Shown piece after piece: positions 35,138 through 45,129 of a stretch of 64,000 nt of DNA. A model generated the notes under the pieces. That model was given only the letters and a program-made list of their open reading frames with translations, was not told the DNA's origin and did not search any database. Numbering within the stretch: the stretch's first letter is position 1; each line of letters begins with the position of its first letter. The position numbers and the translations under genes were made by a program. This DNA is from an uncultured Erythrobacter sp. (lineage in GTDB: Bacteria; Pseudomonadota; Alphaproteobacteria; Sphingomonadales; Sphingomonadaceae), in the NCBI GenBank assembly GCA_947494705.1, contig CANLVN010000001.1, forward strand, positions 1,054,001-1,118,000. Direction: 5' to 3'.

Positions 35138-36166
35138 ATGAGCATCGAGACCAAAGTTCCTACCGGCGACGACCTGCTCGCCGAGATCGACCGTCTGCGC
35201 AAAGAGCGCAATGCGGTAATCCTCGCGCATTATTACCAGACGCCGGATATTCAGGACATCGCGGACTTCGTTGGCGACAGCCTCGAATTGTCGCGCAAGG
35301 CGGCGGACACCGATGCCGATGTCATCGCCTTTTGCGGGGTCAAGTTCATGGCCGACACCGCCAAGATCCTCAGCCCGGAAAAGATTGTCGTCCTGCCCGA
35401 CATGGACGCCGGGTGCAGCCTCGAAGACAGCTGCCCACCCGACAAGTTCAAGGCCTTCCGCGAAGCGCACCCCGATCACATCGCGCTGACCTACATCAAC
35501 TGCTCGACCGAGGTTAAGGCGCTGTCCGACGTGATCGTCACCTCTTCCAGCGCCGAGACGATCCTCTCCCAGATCCCGAAGGACCAGAAGATCATCTTCG
35601 GTCCCGACCGTCACCTTGGCGGCTGGCTGAGCCGTAATTTCAACCGCGAAATGCTGTTGTGGCCTGGCGTGTGCATCGTGCACGAAGCGTTCAGCGAGAC
35701 CGAACTGCTCAAGCTGAAGGAACAGCATCCCGGCGCGCCTGTCGCGGCCCACCCGGAATGCCCGCCCGCGATCATCGACCATGCCGATCATGTCGGCTCG
35801 ACCAGTTCGATCCTCACCTTTGCGAAGAATTTCGAAGGCGACACGCTGATCGTCGCGACCGAACCGCACATCATGCACCAGATGGAAAAGGCACTGCCCG
35901 AGAAGAATTTCATCGGCGCGCCGGGCGCGGACGGCAACTGCAACTGCAACATCTGCCCGTACATGGCTCTCAACACGATGGAGAAGCTCTACGTCGCCCT
36001 GCGCGACCTGGAGCCGCGTATCGAGATCGAGGAAGACCTTCGCCTGAAAGCCAAGGCCAGCCTCGACCGCATGCTCGAAATGGCGAGCGACACGGTCGGC
36101 AAGGGCGATGTCGGACAGGTCGACATCGAGGACGTCCCCAAGGCCGACGTGCCCGACGGGGATTGA
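35138..36166 (+). CDS. nadA: Quinolinate synthase
   Basis: This 342-residue [4Fe-4S] enzyme condenses iminoaspartate with dihydroxyacetone phosphate to quinolinate in NAD synthesis. The N-terminal NAVILAHYYQTPDIQDIADFVGDSLELS and CGVKFMADTAKIL, INCSTEVKALSDVIVTSSSA, PDRHLGGW, HPECPPAI and NCNCNICPYMALNTMEKLY carry the conserved active-site histidines and cluster cysteines. nadB and nadC are not adjacent. It may be transcribed with the peptidase that starts 31 bases after it. Confidence 0.97.
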   Translation: MSIETKVPTGDDLLAEIDRLRKERNAVILAHYYQTPDIQDIADFVGDSLELSRKAADTDADVIAFCGVKFMADTAKILSPEKIVVLPDMDAGCSLEDSCPPDKFKAFREAHPDHIALTYINCSTEVKALSDVIVTSSSAETILSQIPKDQKIIFGPDRHLGGWLSRNFNREMLLWPGVCIVHEAFSETELLKLKEQHPGAPVAAHPECPPAIIDHADHVGSTSSILTFAKNFEGDTLIVATEPHIMHQMEKALPEKNFIGAPGADGNCNCNICPYMALNTMEKLYVALRDLEPRIEIEEDLRLKAKASLDRMLEMASDTVGKGDVGQVDIEDVPKADVPDGD

Positions 36167-36197
36167 GCAATTGCGAAGTGCGGCTAGAAGGGCTGTC

Positions 36198-38321
36198 ATG
36201 AAAATAAGACCAGCCCTTCTTGTCGCCCCGCTTGCCCTTCTTGCACCCTTCGCAGCCCCGGCGCTCGCGCAGGAGACTGCCGCCGAAGATCCCTATATCT
36301 GGCTGGAGGAAATCCAGGGCGAGAAAGCTCTCGCCAAGGTCGACGAATGGAACGCCGCGACCGAAGCGGCGCTGACCACCACACCCGAATTCCCGATTGC
36401 CAAGGCCTGGGCCAAACAATTGCTGGAGGACGATCGCCAGATCGCCATGCCCGGTGCGGTCATGGGTGAGATGGTCACCAATCTGTGGCGCGACGCCGAC
36501 AATCCTCGCGGGCTATGGCGTGCGGCGAGCCTCGAAAGCTATGTCGCGGGCGACCCGGACTGGCGCACGCTGATCGATGTCGATGCGCTGGGCCAAGAGG
36601 AAGGCCAAAGCTGGGTATGGGGCGGCGCGAACTGCCTCGCGCCCGAATACAAGCGCTGCCTCGTCTCGCTGAGCCCGGGAGGCACCGACGCGTCGGTGGT
36701 CCGCGAATTCGATCTCGAAACCGGCCGCTTCATCGAGGACGGCTTCGCCCTGCCCGAAGGAAAGCACCGCACCGCTTGGTTCGATGAAGACACGCTGATG
36801 ATCGGCACCGACGAGGGCGAAGGATCGCTGACCACGTCAGGCTATCCGCTGCGCATCCGGCTGTGGGAGCGCGGGACCGGCCTGTCCGAAGCGACTCTCG
36901 TCACCGAAGGCGAGGCCGAGGATGTCGGCATGTATGCGTTCTCGACAACCGATGGCGACACGCGCTGGAACTTCGTTTCGCGCGGATTGACCTTCTGGAC
37001 CAGCAGCGTCTCGATGGTGAAGCCCGACGGTTCGACTGTAGCCCTGCCGCTGCCCCAGGATGCCGATTTTCAGGCGGTGCTCGACGGCCATCTGGTCGCC
37101 CGGCTCAATTCGCCGATGCAGACCCGCGACGGGATGGCGCAGGCCGGATGGCTCGTCGCCTGGCCGATTGCGGACGTCGCCAACGGCGAGAACATCGCGC
37201 CCTCCGTCGTTTTCAGGCCTTCCCAATCGCAGGCGGTCGAGCAAGTCGCCGCTTCCGACAATTTCCTATGGGTGAAGGTGCTCGACGACGTTTCGGGCAA
37301 GCTGATCAAGCTCACCCCCGGCACTTCGGGCTGGGCCAGTCAGGACATCGACCTGCCCGCCAATTCCACCATCCAGATCGCCGAGACCGGAGGAGACACC
37401 GTCTTCGTCACGGTTGAGAGCATGCTGACCCCGCCCACGCTCTACGCCGTGTCGCCCGATGATGAAGCGGTCGCAATCGCCAGCGAACCGGCGCAATTCG
37501 ACGCGAGCACGATGACGGTCGAGCAGAAATTCGCGACCTCGAAAGATGGCACGCGCGTGCCCTACTACCTCGTTCGTCCAAAGGGCGCCGAGGGACCGTT
37601 GCCGACGCTGATCCATGCCTATGGCGGCTTTGCCAATGCGCAAACGCCCAAATACCTGACCGCAGAACCCTACCGCAGCGGTCCGCTCGCGCTGTTCTGG
37701 GTGACAAGCGGCAATGGCTATGTGCTCGCCAATATTCGTGGCGGTGGCGAGTACGGGCCGAGGTGGCATCAGGATGCCCTGCGCGAGAAAAGGCAGAACT
37801 CCTTCGATGATTTCCATGCGGTCGCCGACGATCTGGTCGCCAGTGATCTTGCGACGCCGGGTCACATCGCCGCCTCCGGACGCTCCAATGGCGGCGTGCT
37901 GGTCGGCGCGGTCGCAAACCAGCGGCCCGACCTCTACGGCGCAATCATCAGCGGCTCCCCGCTGATCGACATGAAGCGCTACAACAAGCTGCTCGCAGGT
38001 GCATCGTGGATGGGCGAATACGGCAACCCGGACGTGCCGGAAGACTGGGCCTTCATGCGCGAATGGTCGCCCTACCAGAACATGCGCGAAGGCGATGATG
38101 TACCGGCTGCGTTCTATTATCTCTCGACGCTCGACGACCGGGTTCATCCGGGACATGCGCGAAAGGCAGCCGCGAAGCACGAAGCCTATGGCCAGACCTT
38201 CTATTATCGCGAAGCGCGCGAGGGTGGCCATTCGGTCGGTTCGGACAAGGAAGAGGACGCGATCCGGGCCGCGATGCTGCTTTCCTACCTCAACCGCGAA
38301 ATCGGCGACGAGCAGGAATAG
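36198..38321 (+). CDS. Prolyl oligopeptidase family serine peptidase (S9A), secreted
   Basis: A 707-residue peptidase starting MKIRPALLVAPLALLAPFAAPALAQ (signal peptide). A beta-propeller part spans roughly residues 70-400, and the alpha/beta hydrolase domain follows. The catalytic serine is in GRSNGGVLVG (GxSxGG), the aspartate in LDDRVHPGHARK, and the histidine in REGGHSVGSDK. The layout matches the S9A family, which cleaves after proline in short peptides; substrate use is not readable from sequence. The segment YGGFANAQTPKYL is the usual oxyanion-region feature. Confidence 0.94.
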   Translation: MKIRPALLVAPLALLAPFAAPALAQETAAEDPYIWLEEIQGEKALAKVDEWNAATEAALTTTPEFPIAKAWAKQLLEDDRQIAMPGAVMGEMVTNLWRDADNPRGLWRAASLESYVAGDPDWRTLIDVDALGQEEGQSWVWGGANCLAPEYKRCLVSLSPGGTDASVVREFDLETGRFIEDGFALPEGKHRTAWFDEDTLMIGTDEGEGSLTTSGYPLRIRLWERGTGLSEATLVTEGEAEDVGMYAFSTTDGDTRWNFVSRGLTFWTSSVSMVKPDGSTVALPLPQDADFQAVLDGHLVARLNSPMQTRDGMAQAGWLVAWPIADVANGENIAPSVVFRPSQSQAVEQVAASDNFLWVKVLDDVSGKLIKLTPGTSGWASQDIDLPANSTIQIAETGGDTVFVTVESMLTPPTLYAVSPDDEAVAIASEPAQFDASTMTVEQKFATSKDGTRVPYYLVRPKGAEGPLPTLIHAYGGFANAQTPKYLTAEPYRSGPLALFWVTSGNGYVLANIRGGGEYGPRWHQDALREKRQNSFDDFHAVADDLVASDLATPGHIAASGRSNGGVLVGAVANQRPDLYGAIISGSPLIDMKRYNKLLAGASWMGEYGNPDVPEDWAFMREWSPYQNMREGDDVPAAFYYLSTLDDRVHPGHARKAAAKHEAYGQTFYYREAREGGHSVGSDKEEDAIRAAMLLSYLNREIGDEQE

Positions 38322-38374
38322 GAGCCGGGAAAGCGCGCGGAACCCGTTTCGCGCGCTCGGGCGTTGGGACGTAG

Positions 38375-39694
38375 ATGACCGCTGAAATCCGTTTCTTCTG
38401 GACGCGCCTGAACGCCAATTACTGGTTCTATCCCGCGCTTTTCTCTATCCTCGCCGCGCTTCTGGCCGTGGCGATGGTGGCGATCGACCGCGCGGGCGGA
38501 GCCGAGATGCTGAGCGATTACGAGTGGATCGTCCCAATGCGACCCAAGGGCGCAGCGGACGTCCTCATCCTGATGGCGGGCAGCATGATCGGCGTTGCAT
38601 CGACCGTTTTCTCGATCACGCTGGTAGCGGTCACCTATGCCAGCGGCACTTATGGCCCGCGCTTGCTGACCAACTTCATGGAGGACAAGGGCAACCAGCT
38701 CAGCCTCGCGACCTTTATTGGCAGCTTCGTCTATGCGCTGGTCGTATTGCGCAGCGTGCGCGCCGAAAACGAGACACCCAGCACAGGCGCGGATGCCGCC
38801 GCGACCGTTCTGCCCGGATTCGCGCCGCAAGTGTCGTTGCTGGTCGGCTACGCCCTGATGGGCGTTTGCATCGGCGTGCTGGTCTACTTCCTCAACCACG
38901 TGCCCAGCTCGATTCGCATCAACAAGGTGCTCGAACAGATCGGCAGGCGGCTGGTTGCGGCCGTTCGCAAAACCTATCCGGTCGAGGACGAGTTCGGTGA
39001 CGCGCGCGAACCCGAGGGCGGTGAGCCGCTGACCGCTCGGGACACCGGATACGTGCAGCTGATTGACTTCCAGGACCTGGAGACCATGGCACGCGAGGCC
39101 GACGCTACCTTTTCGCTTAGAGTGCGCACCGGGGATTTCGTCCACCGCGACCTTCCGCTGATGGATGTTAAGGGCGCCGATGTTGCGGATCTCGAGGAAA
39201 AGATACGCGAGCATTTCACTCTCGGCCCGACCCGCACCCCGGCGCAGGACCCGCAATTCCTCATCGACGAGTTGGTCGAGATCGGGTTGCGCGCGCTCTC
39301 GCCCGGCATCAATGACCCCTTTACCGCCATCACCGCGCTGCACTGGCTGGGAGCGGCGATGTCCGACCTCGCGCGGCGCGACTTGCGAAAGGATGTTTGC
39401 AGCGAGGATAGCGATGACTGTCCGGTCATCCCGTGCCCGGACGATTTCTCCCACTACGCCGAGCGCAGCTTCGGTTCGATCCGCAGCGCGGTCGCGACCA
39501 GCCCCAATGCAGCTAAAGTGATGATCGATGCATTGGAGAAGGCCTGCGTGCCGCTGACGCATCGTTCCCGGATAGAGGTGCTGCGCGACCACGCACGGCT
39601 GCTGATGGATCAGGCCCGTCTGGCACTGGTCGGTCCCGACCTGAAGATGGTCGAGGACCGTTACCGGGACTTCGAGGCAGCGACCGCGGGCTGA
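38375..39694 (+). CDS. DUF2254 membrane protein
   Basis: A 439-residue protein with four membrane helices in the N-terminal half (YWFYPALFSILAALLAVAMVAI; ASTVFSITLVAVTYASG; LATFIGSFVYALVVLRSV; VSLLVGYALMGVCIGVLVYFLNHV). A cytoplasmic region of about 240 residues follows, with the DUF2254 features YGPRLLTNFMEDKGNQ and SPGINDPFTAITALHWLGAAM. Function is unknown. Its 3' end overlaps the convergent transporter gene by 182 bases. Confidence 0.88.
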   Translation: MTAEIRFFWTRLNANYWFYPALFSILAALLAVAMVAIDRAGGAEMLSDYEWIVPMRPKGAADVLILMAGSMIGVASTVFSITLVAVTYASGTYGPRLLTNFMEDKGNQLSLATFIGSFVYALVVLRSVRAENETPSTGADAAATVLPGFAPQVSLLVGYALMGVCIGVLVYFLNHVPSSIRINKVLEQIGRRLVAAVRKTYPVEDEFGDAREPEGGEPLTARDTGYVQLIDFQDLETMAREADATFSLRVRTGDFVHRDLPLMDVKGADVADLEEKIREHFTLGPTRTPAQDPQFLIDELVEIGLRALSPGINDPFTAITALHWLGAAMSDLARRDLRKDVCSEDSDDCPVIPCPDDFSHYAERSFGSIRSAVATSPNAAKVMIDALEKACVPLTHRSRIEVLRDHARLLMDQARLALVGPDLKMVEDRYRDFEAATAG

Positions 39695-40601
39695 GCATTT
39701 CCCGGCCCGCCCCGCCATGGCTTGCGCGCGCCGCCACCAGTGCCGAGCCCAGCAACACCATCCCCGCAATATCCAGCGCGCTGAGCACCTCGCCGAAGAA
39801 AGCATAGCCGATGCTCGCGGCAATCGCGGGCTGGGTCAGCAGCGCCAGCCCGATGATGAGCGGGGGAAAATGACCCAGTGAATAGACCAAGAGGCCCTGT
39901 CCGATCAGCTGGCTGCTAACGAACAGCACCAACACCGGCGTCCAGTCGGTAGGCCAGACCGGCTCGCCCAGCGCAAGCGCCAGCACCAGCAGGACAGGTG
40001 CGGCGAAGATGCACACCCAGACCAGCAGGCTCCACGCGCCGAAGCGCGCCCGCTCGCCCTGAAGGGTCAGCAGGTAGACCGCGTAAAGCAGCCCGGCCGC
40101 GATGCAGAACAAGTCCCCGGCAAAGGTCTCGGTCGAGATTTCGAGACTTCGGCCCAGCAATATCCCCGCTCCCGCCAGCGCGCACACAATGGCCAGCCAT
40201 TCCATCCCGCGCGGCAGCATCCGTGCGGCGATAAAGCCCCAGAACAAAAGGATGATCGAGCCGGCATTGCCGAACAGGGTCGCATTGCCCAAACGTGTCA
40301 TGCCGATGCCGATATGCCAGCTGGCGAGGTCCCCGGCGAAAGCAAAGGCGCCGATCGCGACCATCGCCATAGTCTTCACCGGCATCCCCGTCAGCCGCTG
40401 ACCCGCCATTCGCGCAAACAGCGCGAGGAACGGCAGCGCGAGGAAGAGCCGCCAGAATGCCGCGCTGACCGGGCCGGTATCGGCCAGCCGCACCAGCCAC
40501 GGCCCCATCGCGAGCGCAACGTTGCCGCCCAGCAGCGCCGCCAGCAACAGCCAGCCACGCGGACCGGCAAGTTCTGCTTCGCCACCTGCATCCTTTTCCA
40601 T
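39513..40601 (-). CDS. EamA/DMT-family transporter
   Basis: A 362-residue inner-membrane protein with about ten helices arranged as two EamA repeats (GWLLLAALLGGNVALAMGPWL; GDLFCIAAGLLYAVYLLTL; PAIAASIGYAFFGEVLSALDIAGMVLLGSALVAA). Solute is unknown; the family exports metabolites and drugs. After about residue 295 a Pro/Arg/Ser-rich tail continues into the reverse strand of the DUF2254 gene, which looks like run-on past a missing stop. The real functional protein is likely the first 300 residues. Confidence 0.85.
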   Translation of the reverse strand: MEKDAGGEAELAGPRGWLLLAALLGGNVALAMGPWLVRLADTGPVSAAFWRLFLALPFLALFARMAGQRLTGMPVKTMAMVAIGAFAFAGDLASWHIGIGMTRLGNATLFGNAGSIILLFWGFIAARMLPRGMEWLAIVCALAGAGILLGRSLEISTETFAGDLFCIAAGLLYAVYLLTLQGERARFGAWSLLVWVCIFAAPVLLVLALALGEPVWPTDWTPVLVLFVSSQLIGQGLLVYSLGHFPPLIIGLALLTQPAIAASIGYAFFGEVLSALDIAGMVLLGSALVAARASHGGAGREMLSPRSLPRSPGNGPRPSSGRDRPVPDGPDPSAAVRGRAAPLSGNDASAARRPSPMHRSSL

Positions 40602-40667
40602 GCTTGCGCCCTAGCCTTCGCTGCCCCAAGTGAATAGCCAATTGAAACCCAACAGGAGGATTTCACA

Positions 40668-41783
40668 ATGCACGAAGCCCTTTTCCAGCCGCTCAAGATG
40701 GGCGCGCTCGAGGCCCGCAACCGCATTTTCATGGCCCCATTGACCCGTGGCCGCGCCGCCGATCCGATGTTCGTCCCCAATGCGATGATGGGTCAGTATT
40801 ACCGCCAGCGTTCCGGTGCCGGGATGATCCTGACCGAAGCGACCGGCATCAGTCGCGAAGGGCTCGGCTGGCCCTCGGCTCCCGGCATCTGGTCGGATGA
40901 ACAGACCGAAGCGTGGAAACCCATCGTCGAAGGCGTGCACGAGGAAGGCGGCCTGATCACGTTGCAGCTGTGGCACATGGGGCGGATCGTGCACCCCTAT
41001 TTCCTCGATGGAAATCCCCCCTTCTCGGCCAGCGCGACCACTGCGCCGGGCGAAGCGCATACTCCCGAAGGCAAGCAACCCTACGCCGAAGCGCGCGCCA
41101 TGACGCATGACGATATCAAGCGCACGATCGAGGATTATCGCCGCGCCGCCGAGAACGCGAAGAAAGCCGGGTTCGACGCGGTTCAGCTGCACGGCGCGAA
41201 TGGGTATCTCGTCGACCAGTTCCTGCGCGACAGCACGAACCTTCGCGAAGACGAGTATGGCGGCTCCCCCGAAAACCGCACACGCTTCATGCGCGAAGTG
41301 CTCGAAGCGATCATCGACGTTTGGGGCGTTGACCGCACCGGCATCCGCCTGTCGCCCAACGGCGAAACGCAAGGGACCGACGACAGCGATCCGGCCGCGA
41401 CCTTTGGCGCGGCGGCGAAGGTTATCGAAGAGCTTGGTCTTGCCTTCCTCGAATTGCGCCAGCCCGGCCCAGACGGCACGTTCGGCGCGACCGACGTGCC
41501 CAAGCAGGACGCGCTCATCCGCAGCCTGTATTCGGGCGCGCTGATCCTCAATTCCGACTACGGACCCGAAGAAGCCGCCGAAGACGTAAAAAGCGGTCGC
41601 GCCGACGCGATCAGCTTTGGCCGTCCCTACATCTCCAACCCCGACCTCGAAAAGCGGATCGCGGCGGGGGCGACGATCAACCCGAACAAGGATGTGCCGA
41701 AGAGCTGGTACTTCCCGATTCCGGAAGGGTATATCGACTATCCGACGATGGAAGAGGAAAAGGCCGCCGAAACCGCAGCCTGA
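40668..41783 (+). CDS. NADH:flavin oxidoreductase, Old Yellow Enzyme family
   Basis: A 371-residue FMN-dependent ene-reductase. The start is well supported by AACAGGAGGATTTCACA before ATG 40668. The family pattern is clear: LFQPLKMGALEARNRIFMAPLTRGRA, GWPSAPGIWSDEQTEAWKPI, LQLWHMGRI, GFDAVQLHGANGYLVDQFLRDSTN with the HxxN substrate pair, and a C-terminal PYISNPDL. These enzymes reduce activated alkenes and sometimes nitro esters or maleimides (NemA-like). The physiological substrate is unknown. The gene stands alone, flanked by a divergent transporter and a convergent lipoprotein. Confidence 0.95.
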   Translation: MHEALFQPLKMGALEARNRIFMAPLTRGRAADPMFVPNAMMGQYYRQRSGAGMILTEATGISREGLGWPSAPGIWSDEQTEAWKPIVEGVHEEGGLITLQLWHMGRIVHPYFLDGNPPFSASATTAPGEAHTPEGKQPYAEARAMTHDDIKRTIEDYRRAAENAKKAGFDAVQLHGANGYLVDQFLRDSTNLREDEYGGSPENRTRFMREVLEAIIDVWGVDRTGIRLSPNGETQGTDDSDPAATFGAAAKVIEELGLAFLELRQPGPDGTFGATDVPKQDALIRSLYSGALILNSDYGPEEAAEDVKSGRADAISFGRPYISNPDLEKRIAAGATINPNKDVPKSWYFPIPEGYIDYPTMEEEKAAETAA

Positions 41784-42107
41784 TTATTCTTCGCCGGTTT
41801 GGTCTGGAGCAGTTTCAGGGGCCGGGGCATCTTCGGATGCCTCGGCCTCTTGCGTATCGGAACCGGATTCTTCGTCCGCCGCCGGGGCGGTGCCATCCGA
41901 CCCGCGCTCAGGCGCAGGGCGCTCGGCAGGCGGCGAGGTCGAGGTCAGCTCCTCCAGCGCGAGCATGTCGTCGCTGATTGTGCCGCCCAGCACTTCGCCG
42001 GCCGCTTTGCCTCCGGTGGCCGGGGTGTCTGTCTCGACCGCCTCGTCCTCGCACCCTGCGAGGAGCAGCAGCGGCGCGCACCATGCACAAACTGTCCTGA
42101 ACTTCAT
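41784..42107 (-). CDS. Small acidic lipoprotein, hypothetical
   Basis: A 107-residue protein from ATG 42107 ([21 protein letters not shown]) with a lipobox LLAGC, then a disordered acidic Pro/Ala/Glu/Asp/Ser sequence. No fold or family is recognised. It overlaps the lipB stop by four bases (ATGA), so it is coupled to lipB on the same strand. It converges with the Old Yellow Enzyme gene without a gap. Confidence 0.7.
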   Translation of the reverse strand: MKFRTVCAWCAPLLLLAGCEDEAVETDTPATGGKAAGEVLGGTISDDMLALEELTSTSPPAERPAPERGSDGTAPAADEESGSDTQEAEASEDAPAPETAPDQTGEE

Positions 42108-42805
42108 TTCCTGCAAGCCTTTTGCCGAGCCGCTTCGAGCGCGCCGAGGAAGTCGTCAGCGCGCGCGATCAGCTTTTCGTCCCATTGCTCCGCCGAGACC
42201 TGTTTGCCAAGCCGCGCGAGCGAGGTGACGCCGAATTCGTCGATCCCGCACGGAACGATCCCGCCGAAATGCGACAGGTCAGGGTCGAGATTGACCGAGA
42301 AGCCGTGCATCGTGACCCAGCGCCGCACGCGCACGCCGATCGCGCCGATCTTCGCCTCTTTTCCGTCGATGTCGCGCGTCCAGATGCCGACGCGGCCCTC
42401 GCACCGCCAGGCCTCGACACCGAAATCGGACAGGGTATCGATCACCCAGCCCTCGATCGCATGGACGAAACAGCGCACGTCCTTGCCGCGTTTGCCAAGA
42501 TCCAGCATGAGGTAGCCGACCCGCTGGCCCGGCCCGTGATAGGTGTAGCGCCCCCCGCGTCCGGCCTCGATCACCTCGAAACCCGGATTGCGCAGTTCCG
42601 CTGGATTGGCGCTGGTCCCGGCAGTATAGACCGGCGGATGTTCGAGCAGCCAGGCAAGCTCGCCCGCTTCGCCCGCGGCAATGGCCGCATTGCGCGCTTC
42701 CATGTCGGCAAGCGCGTGCAGATAGGGCACGAGTTCGCCTTCACGCCGCCATTCGAGGCTTTGCGTTCCCAGCTTTTCAGGCAGGTCGGATACGATGCTG
42801 GCCAT
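42104..42805 (-). CDS. lipB: Octanoyl-[ACP]:protein N-octanoyltransferase
   Basis: A 233-residue LipB that moves octanoate from acyl carrier protein to lipoyl domains. The start [21 protein letters not shown] (42805) is chosen because the family starts there. Signature motifs [19 protein letters not shown], the active lysine in [21 protein letters not shown], and the active cysteine in [14 protein letters not shown] are visible. The length is normal. lipA is not adjacent. Confidence 0.96.
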   Translation of the reverse strand: MASIVSDLPEKLGTQSLEWRREGELVPYLHALADMEARNAAIAAGEAGELAWLLEHPPVYTAGTSANPAELRNPGFEVIEAGRGGRYTYHGPGQRVGYLMLDLGKRGKDVRCFVHAIEGWVIDTLSDFGVEAWRCEGRVGIWTRDIDGKEAKIGAIGVRVRRWVTMHGFSVNLDPDLSHFGGIVPCGIDEFGVTSLARLGKQVSAEQWDEKLIARADDFLGALEAARQKACRK

Positions 42806-42895
42806 GGACAAATGCGTGGGGACATTTATCGCAGGTTGCAAGAGGCGCGCGTGCCATATGCAGGCGTGATAACGAAGATTTGCCAAGGAGCGAGC

Positions 42896-43708
42896 GTGAA
42901 ACTCAACACCGGAAAAGCATGGGACGAAGCCTCGCGGATGATCTCATCCAATCGCGAGATCGTACTCGTGCTCACAGGGATTTTCTTTTTCATTCCGCTC
43001 TTCATCCTTTTCCTGAACCTCGCCGCGTTCGACTGGAATCTCGGCGATAACCCCACGCCCGAGCGGATCGAGGAGCAGGTCAACGCGCTGCTGCTGTACA
43101 ATTGGTGGGCGATCGCGCTGATCGTGATCGGTCAGTGGTGCGGCACGATCGCCCTGCTCGCCATGTTGGCGAGCCCTGCCAAGCCTACGGTCGGCGAGGC
43201 GATGAAGGCCATTCCGCTTCTGCTGTTGAGCGTGATCGGGGTGCAGATCCTCGTCGGGCTCATCACGCAATTGCCCGCCATGCTTGCCGGACTCCTGCCC
43301 CCGCCCGCCTCCAACGTCGTCAACCTTCTGCTGCTGCCGATAACAATCTACCTCAGCGTCAAGTTCATACTGGCCGCGGCGGTTATCGTGATCGACAAGA
43401 CGCGCAGCCCGATTGCGGCAATGCGGGCCTCGTGGCGTCTGACCAAGGGCAACAGCCTGCGCATCTTCGCTTTCTTCTTCGCGCTGGTTTTCGTCACCCT
43501 CGTCGTCGGGCTGGTGGTGTTCATGGTGGTCGGCCTGCTGCTCGCCATCGCCGGTGCGCGGGCGCAGATGATCGGGACGGCTGCCCTGCTGGCAATCATC
43601 TTCGCGATTTACGGTGCGGTCAGCGTAGCCGTAACCGCCGCGATCCATCGTCAATTGTCGGGTGGTGCGCCCCGTGGGGAAACGGACCAGCAGGACAAGC
43701 TGGTTTAA
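42896..43708 (+). CDS. Polytopic membrane protein, GPDPase-membrane-domain-like
   Basis: A 270-residue protein from a GTG at 42896, with AAGGAG five bases upstream; the long upstream frame is the reverse strand of lipB. About six hydrophobic helices and a loop [22 protein letters not shown] recall the membrane domain seen in some glycerophosphodiester phosphodiesterases and related YciC-like proteins. Function is unknown. It is followed by an MFS gene after about nine bases on the same strand. Confidence 0.75.
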   Translation: MKLNTGKAWDEASRMISSNREIVLVLTGIFFFIPLFILFLNLAAFDWNLGDNPTPERIEEQVNALLLYNWWAIALIVIGQWCGTIALLAMLASPAKPTVGEAMKAIPLLLLSVIGVQILVGLITQLPAMLAGLLPPPASNVVNLLLLPITIYLSVKFILAAAVIVIDKTRSPIAAMRASWRLTKGNSLRIFAFFFALVFVTLVVGLVVFMVVGLLLAIAGARAQMIGTAALLAIIFAIYGAVSVAVTAAIHRQLSGGAPRGETDQQDKLV

Positions 43709-43717
43709 CGCCTGGAC

Positions 43718-45118
43718 ATGACGGACACCGAACCCTCCCAGCCGCCGATTCCACCGCCGCGACAACCGCAGCCGCTTGTGGCGCAGCAGGACCCTCAAGC
43801 GCAGGCGCCTTCGCGCTCGAGCGGGATTTCGAACGGGCGGATGACCCTCCTGTTCATGGTCATGCTGGTGACTGCGGCTGGCAATACCGCGATGCAATCG
43901 GTGATGCCCTCGATCGGCACGGCACTGGGCGTCGGCGACGTCTGGATCAGCCTCGCCTATAGCTGGTCGGCGCTGCTGTGGGTCGTGTGCGCACCGATCT
44001 GGGCACGGCGCTCCGACCGGCGCGGACGCAAGGCGATGATGGCGCTGGGCCTGATCGGTTTCGTGATTTCGATGGTTCTGTGCGGAGCGGTCCTTTGGGC
44101 CGGGCTGTCCGGCTGGCTGACCGCATTCTGGGCGCTGATCGCCTTTGCCGCCGCGCGCAGCCTTTATGGCGGGTTCGGCAGCGCTGCGCCGCCTGCGGTG
44201 CAGGCCTATGTTGCCGCTCGAACCCCGCGGGCCGAGCGGACCAACGCGCTCTCGCTTATCGCGTCGAGCTTTGGCCTTGGCACCGTGATTGGCCCGGCGC
44301 TAGCGCCGCTGATGGTCTTTCCGTTTCTGGGCCTGGGGCTGACCGGTCCTTTCATCAGCTTTGCGCTGATGGGAATCGTCGTGCTGGTCCTGCTGCGCCT
44401 GCGCCTGCCGGACGACCAGCCGCAATTCCCCACGAAGGGCGTCGCGACCAGCTATTCCGGACCGACCGACGCGCCGGAATCGACCGATGCCGAAGAGGAC
44501 GACGAGGGCGAGGCTGCACCGGGTGGCCTCACCTGGCGGGATAGCAGGCTTCGCCCGTGGATCGTGGCGCAGTTGCTGGGCGGACATGCGCAGGCGATGG
44601 TGCTGGGGATCACAGGCTTCCTCGTACTCGACCGGCTGAACTTGCGCGACACACCGGCCGAAGGTGCCGGGCCGGTCGGGCTGGTGCTTATGTCTGGCGC
44701 AATCGCGACCTTGCTGTCGCAATGGGGGATCATCCCGCGCTTCAATCTCGGTCCGCGCGCGGCGAGCCTGACTGGCCTGCTGATCGCGGCGGCGGGAACT
44801 GCGCTGCTCAGTATCGCGAGCAGCATCCATGTGATCGCACTAGGCTATGCCATCGCCTCGCTCGGCTTCGGCCTGTTCCGGCCCGGAACAACCGCTGGCA
44901 CGTCGCTTGCCGTCACTCGTGCCGAACAGGGTCAGGCTTCAGGCATCGTCGCCAGTCTTGCCGGGGCTAGCTACATCTATGCGCCAGCGCTGGGCGTGTA
45001 TCTCTACGGCCATTCGGACTGGCTCGGCTTCGGTCTGATCGTCGCACTGTGTCTCGCCTCGTTCGCCCATGGCTGGCGCTCGATGCAGCGCGACAGCGTG
45101 CTGACCCGCGAGCGGTAA
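43718..45118 (+). CDS. Major facilitator superfamily transporter
   Basis: A 466-residue permease with 12 predicted helices and a cytoplasmic proline-rich N-terminus (PSQPPIPPPRQPQPLVAQQD). The loop motif WARRSDRRGRKAMMALGL between helices 2 and 3 is the classic MFS A-motif. A long acidic loop lies in the middle (PESTDAEEDDEGEAAPGGL). The TetA/drug-efflux subgroup is likely, but the substrate is unknown. Confidence 0.9.
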   Translation: MTDTEPSQPPIPPPRQPQPLVAQQDPQAQAPSRSSGISNGRMTLLFMVMLVTAAGNTAMQSVMPSIGTALGVGDVWISLAYSWSALLWVVCAPIWARRSDRRGRKAMMALGLIGFVISMVLCGAVLWAGLSGWLTAFWALIAFAAARSLYGGFGSAAPPAVQAYVAARTPRAERTNALSLIASSFGLGTVIGPALAPLMVFPFLGLGLTGPFISFALMGIVVLVLLRLRLPDDQPQFPTKGVATSYSGPTDAPESTDAEEDDEGEAAPGGLTWRDSRLRPWIVAQLLGGHAQAMVLGITGFLVLDRLNLRDTPAEGAGPVGLVLMSGAIATLLSQWGIIPRFNLGPRAASLTGLLIAAAGTALLSIASSIHVIALGYAIASLGFGLFRPGTTAGTSLAVTRAEQGQASGIVASLAGASYIYAPALGVYLYGHSDWLGFGLIVALCLASFAHGWRSMQRDSVLTRER

Positions 45119-45129
45119 CAGGCCGAAAC

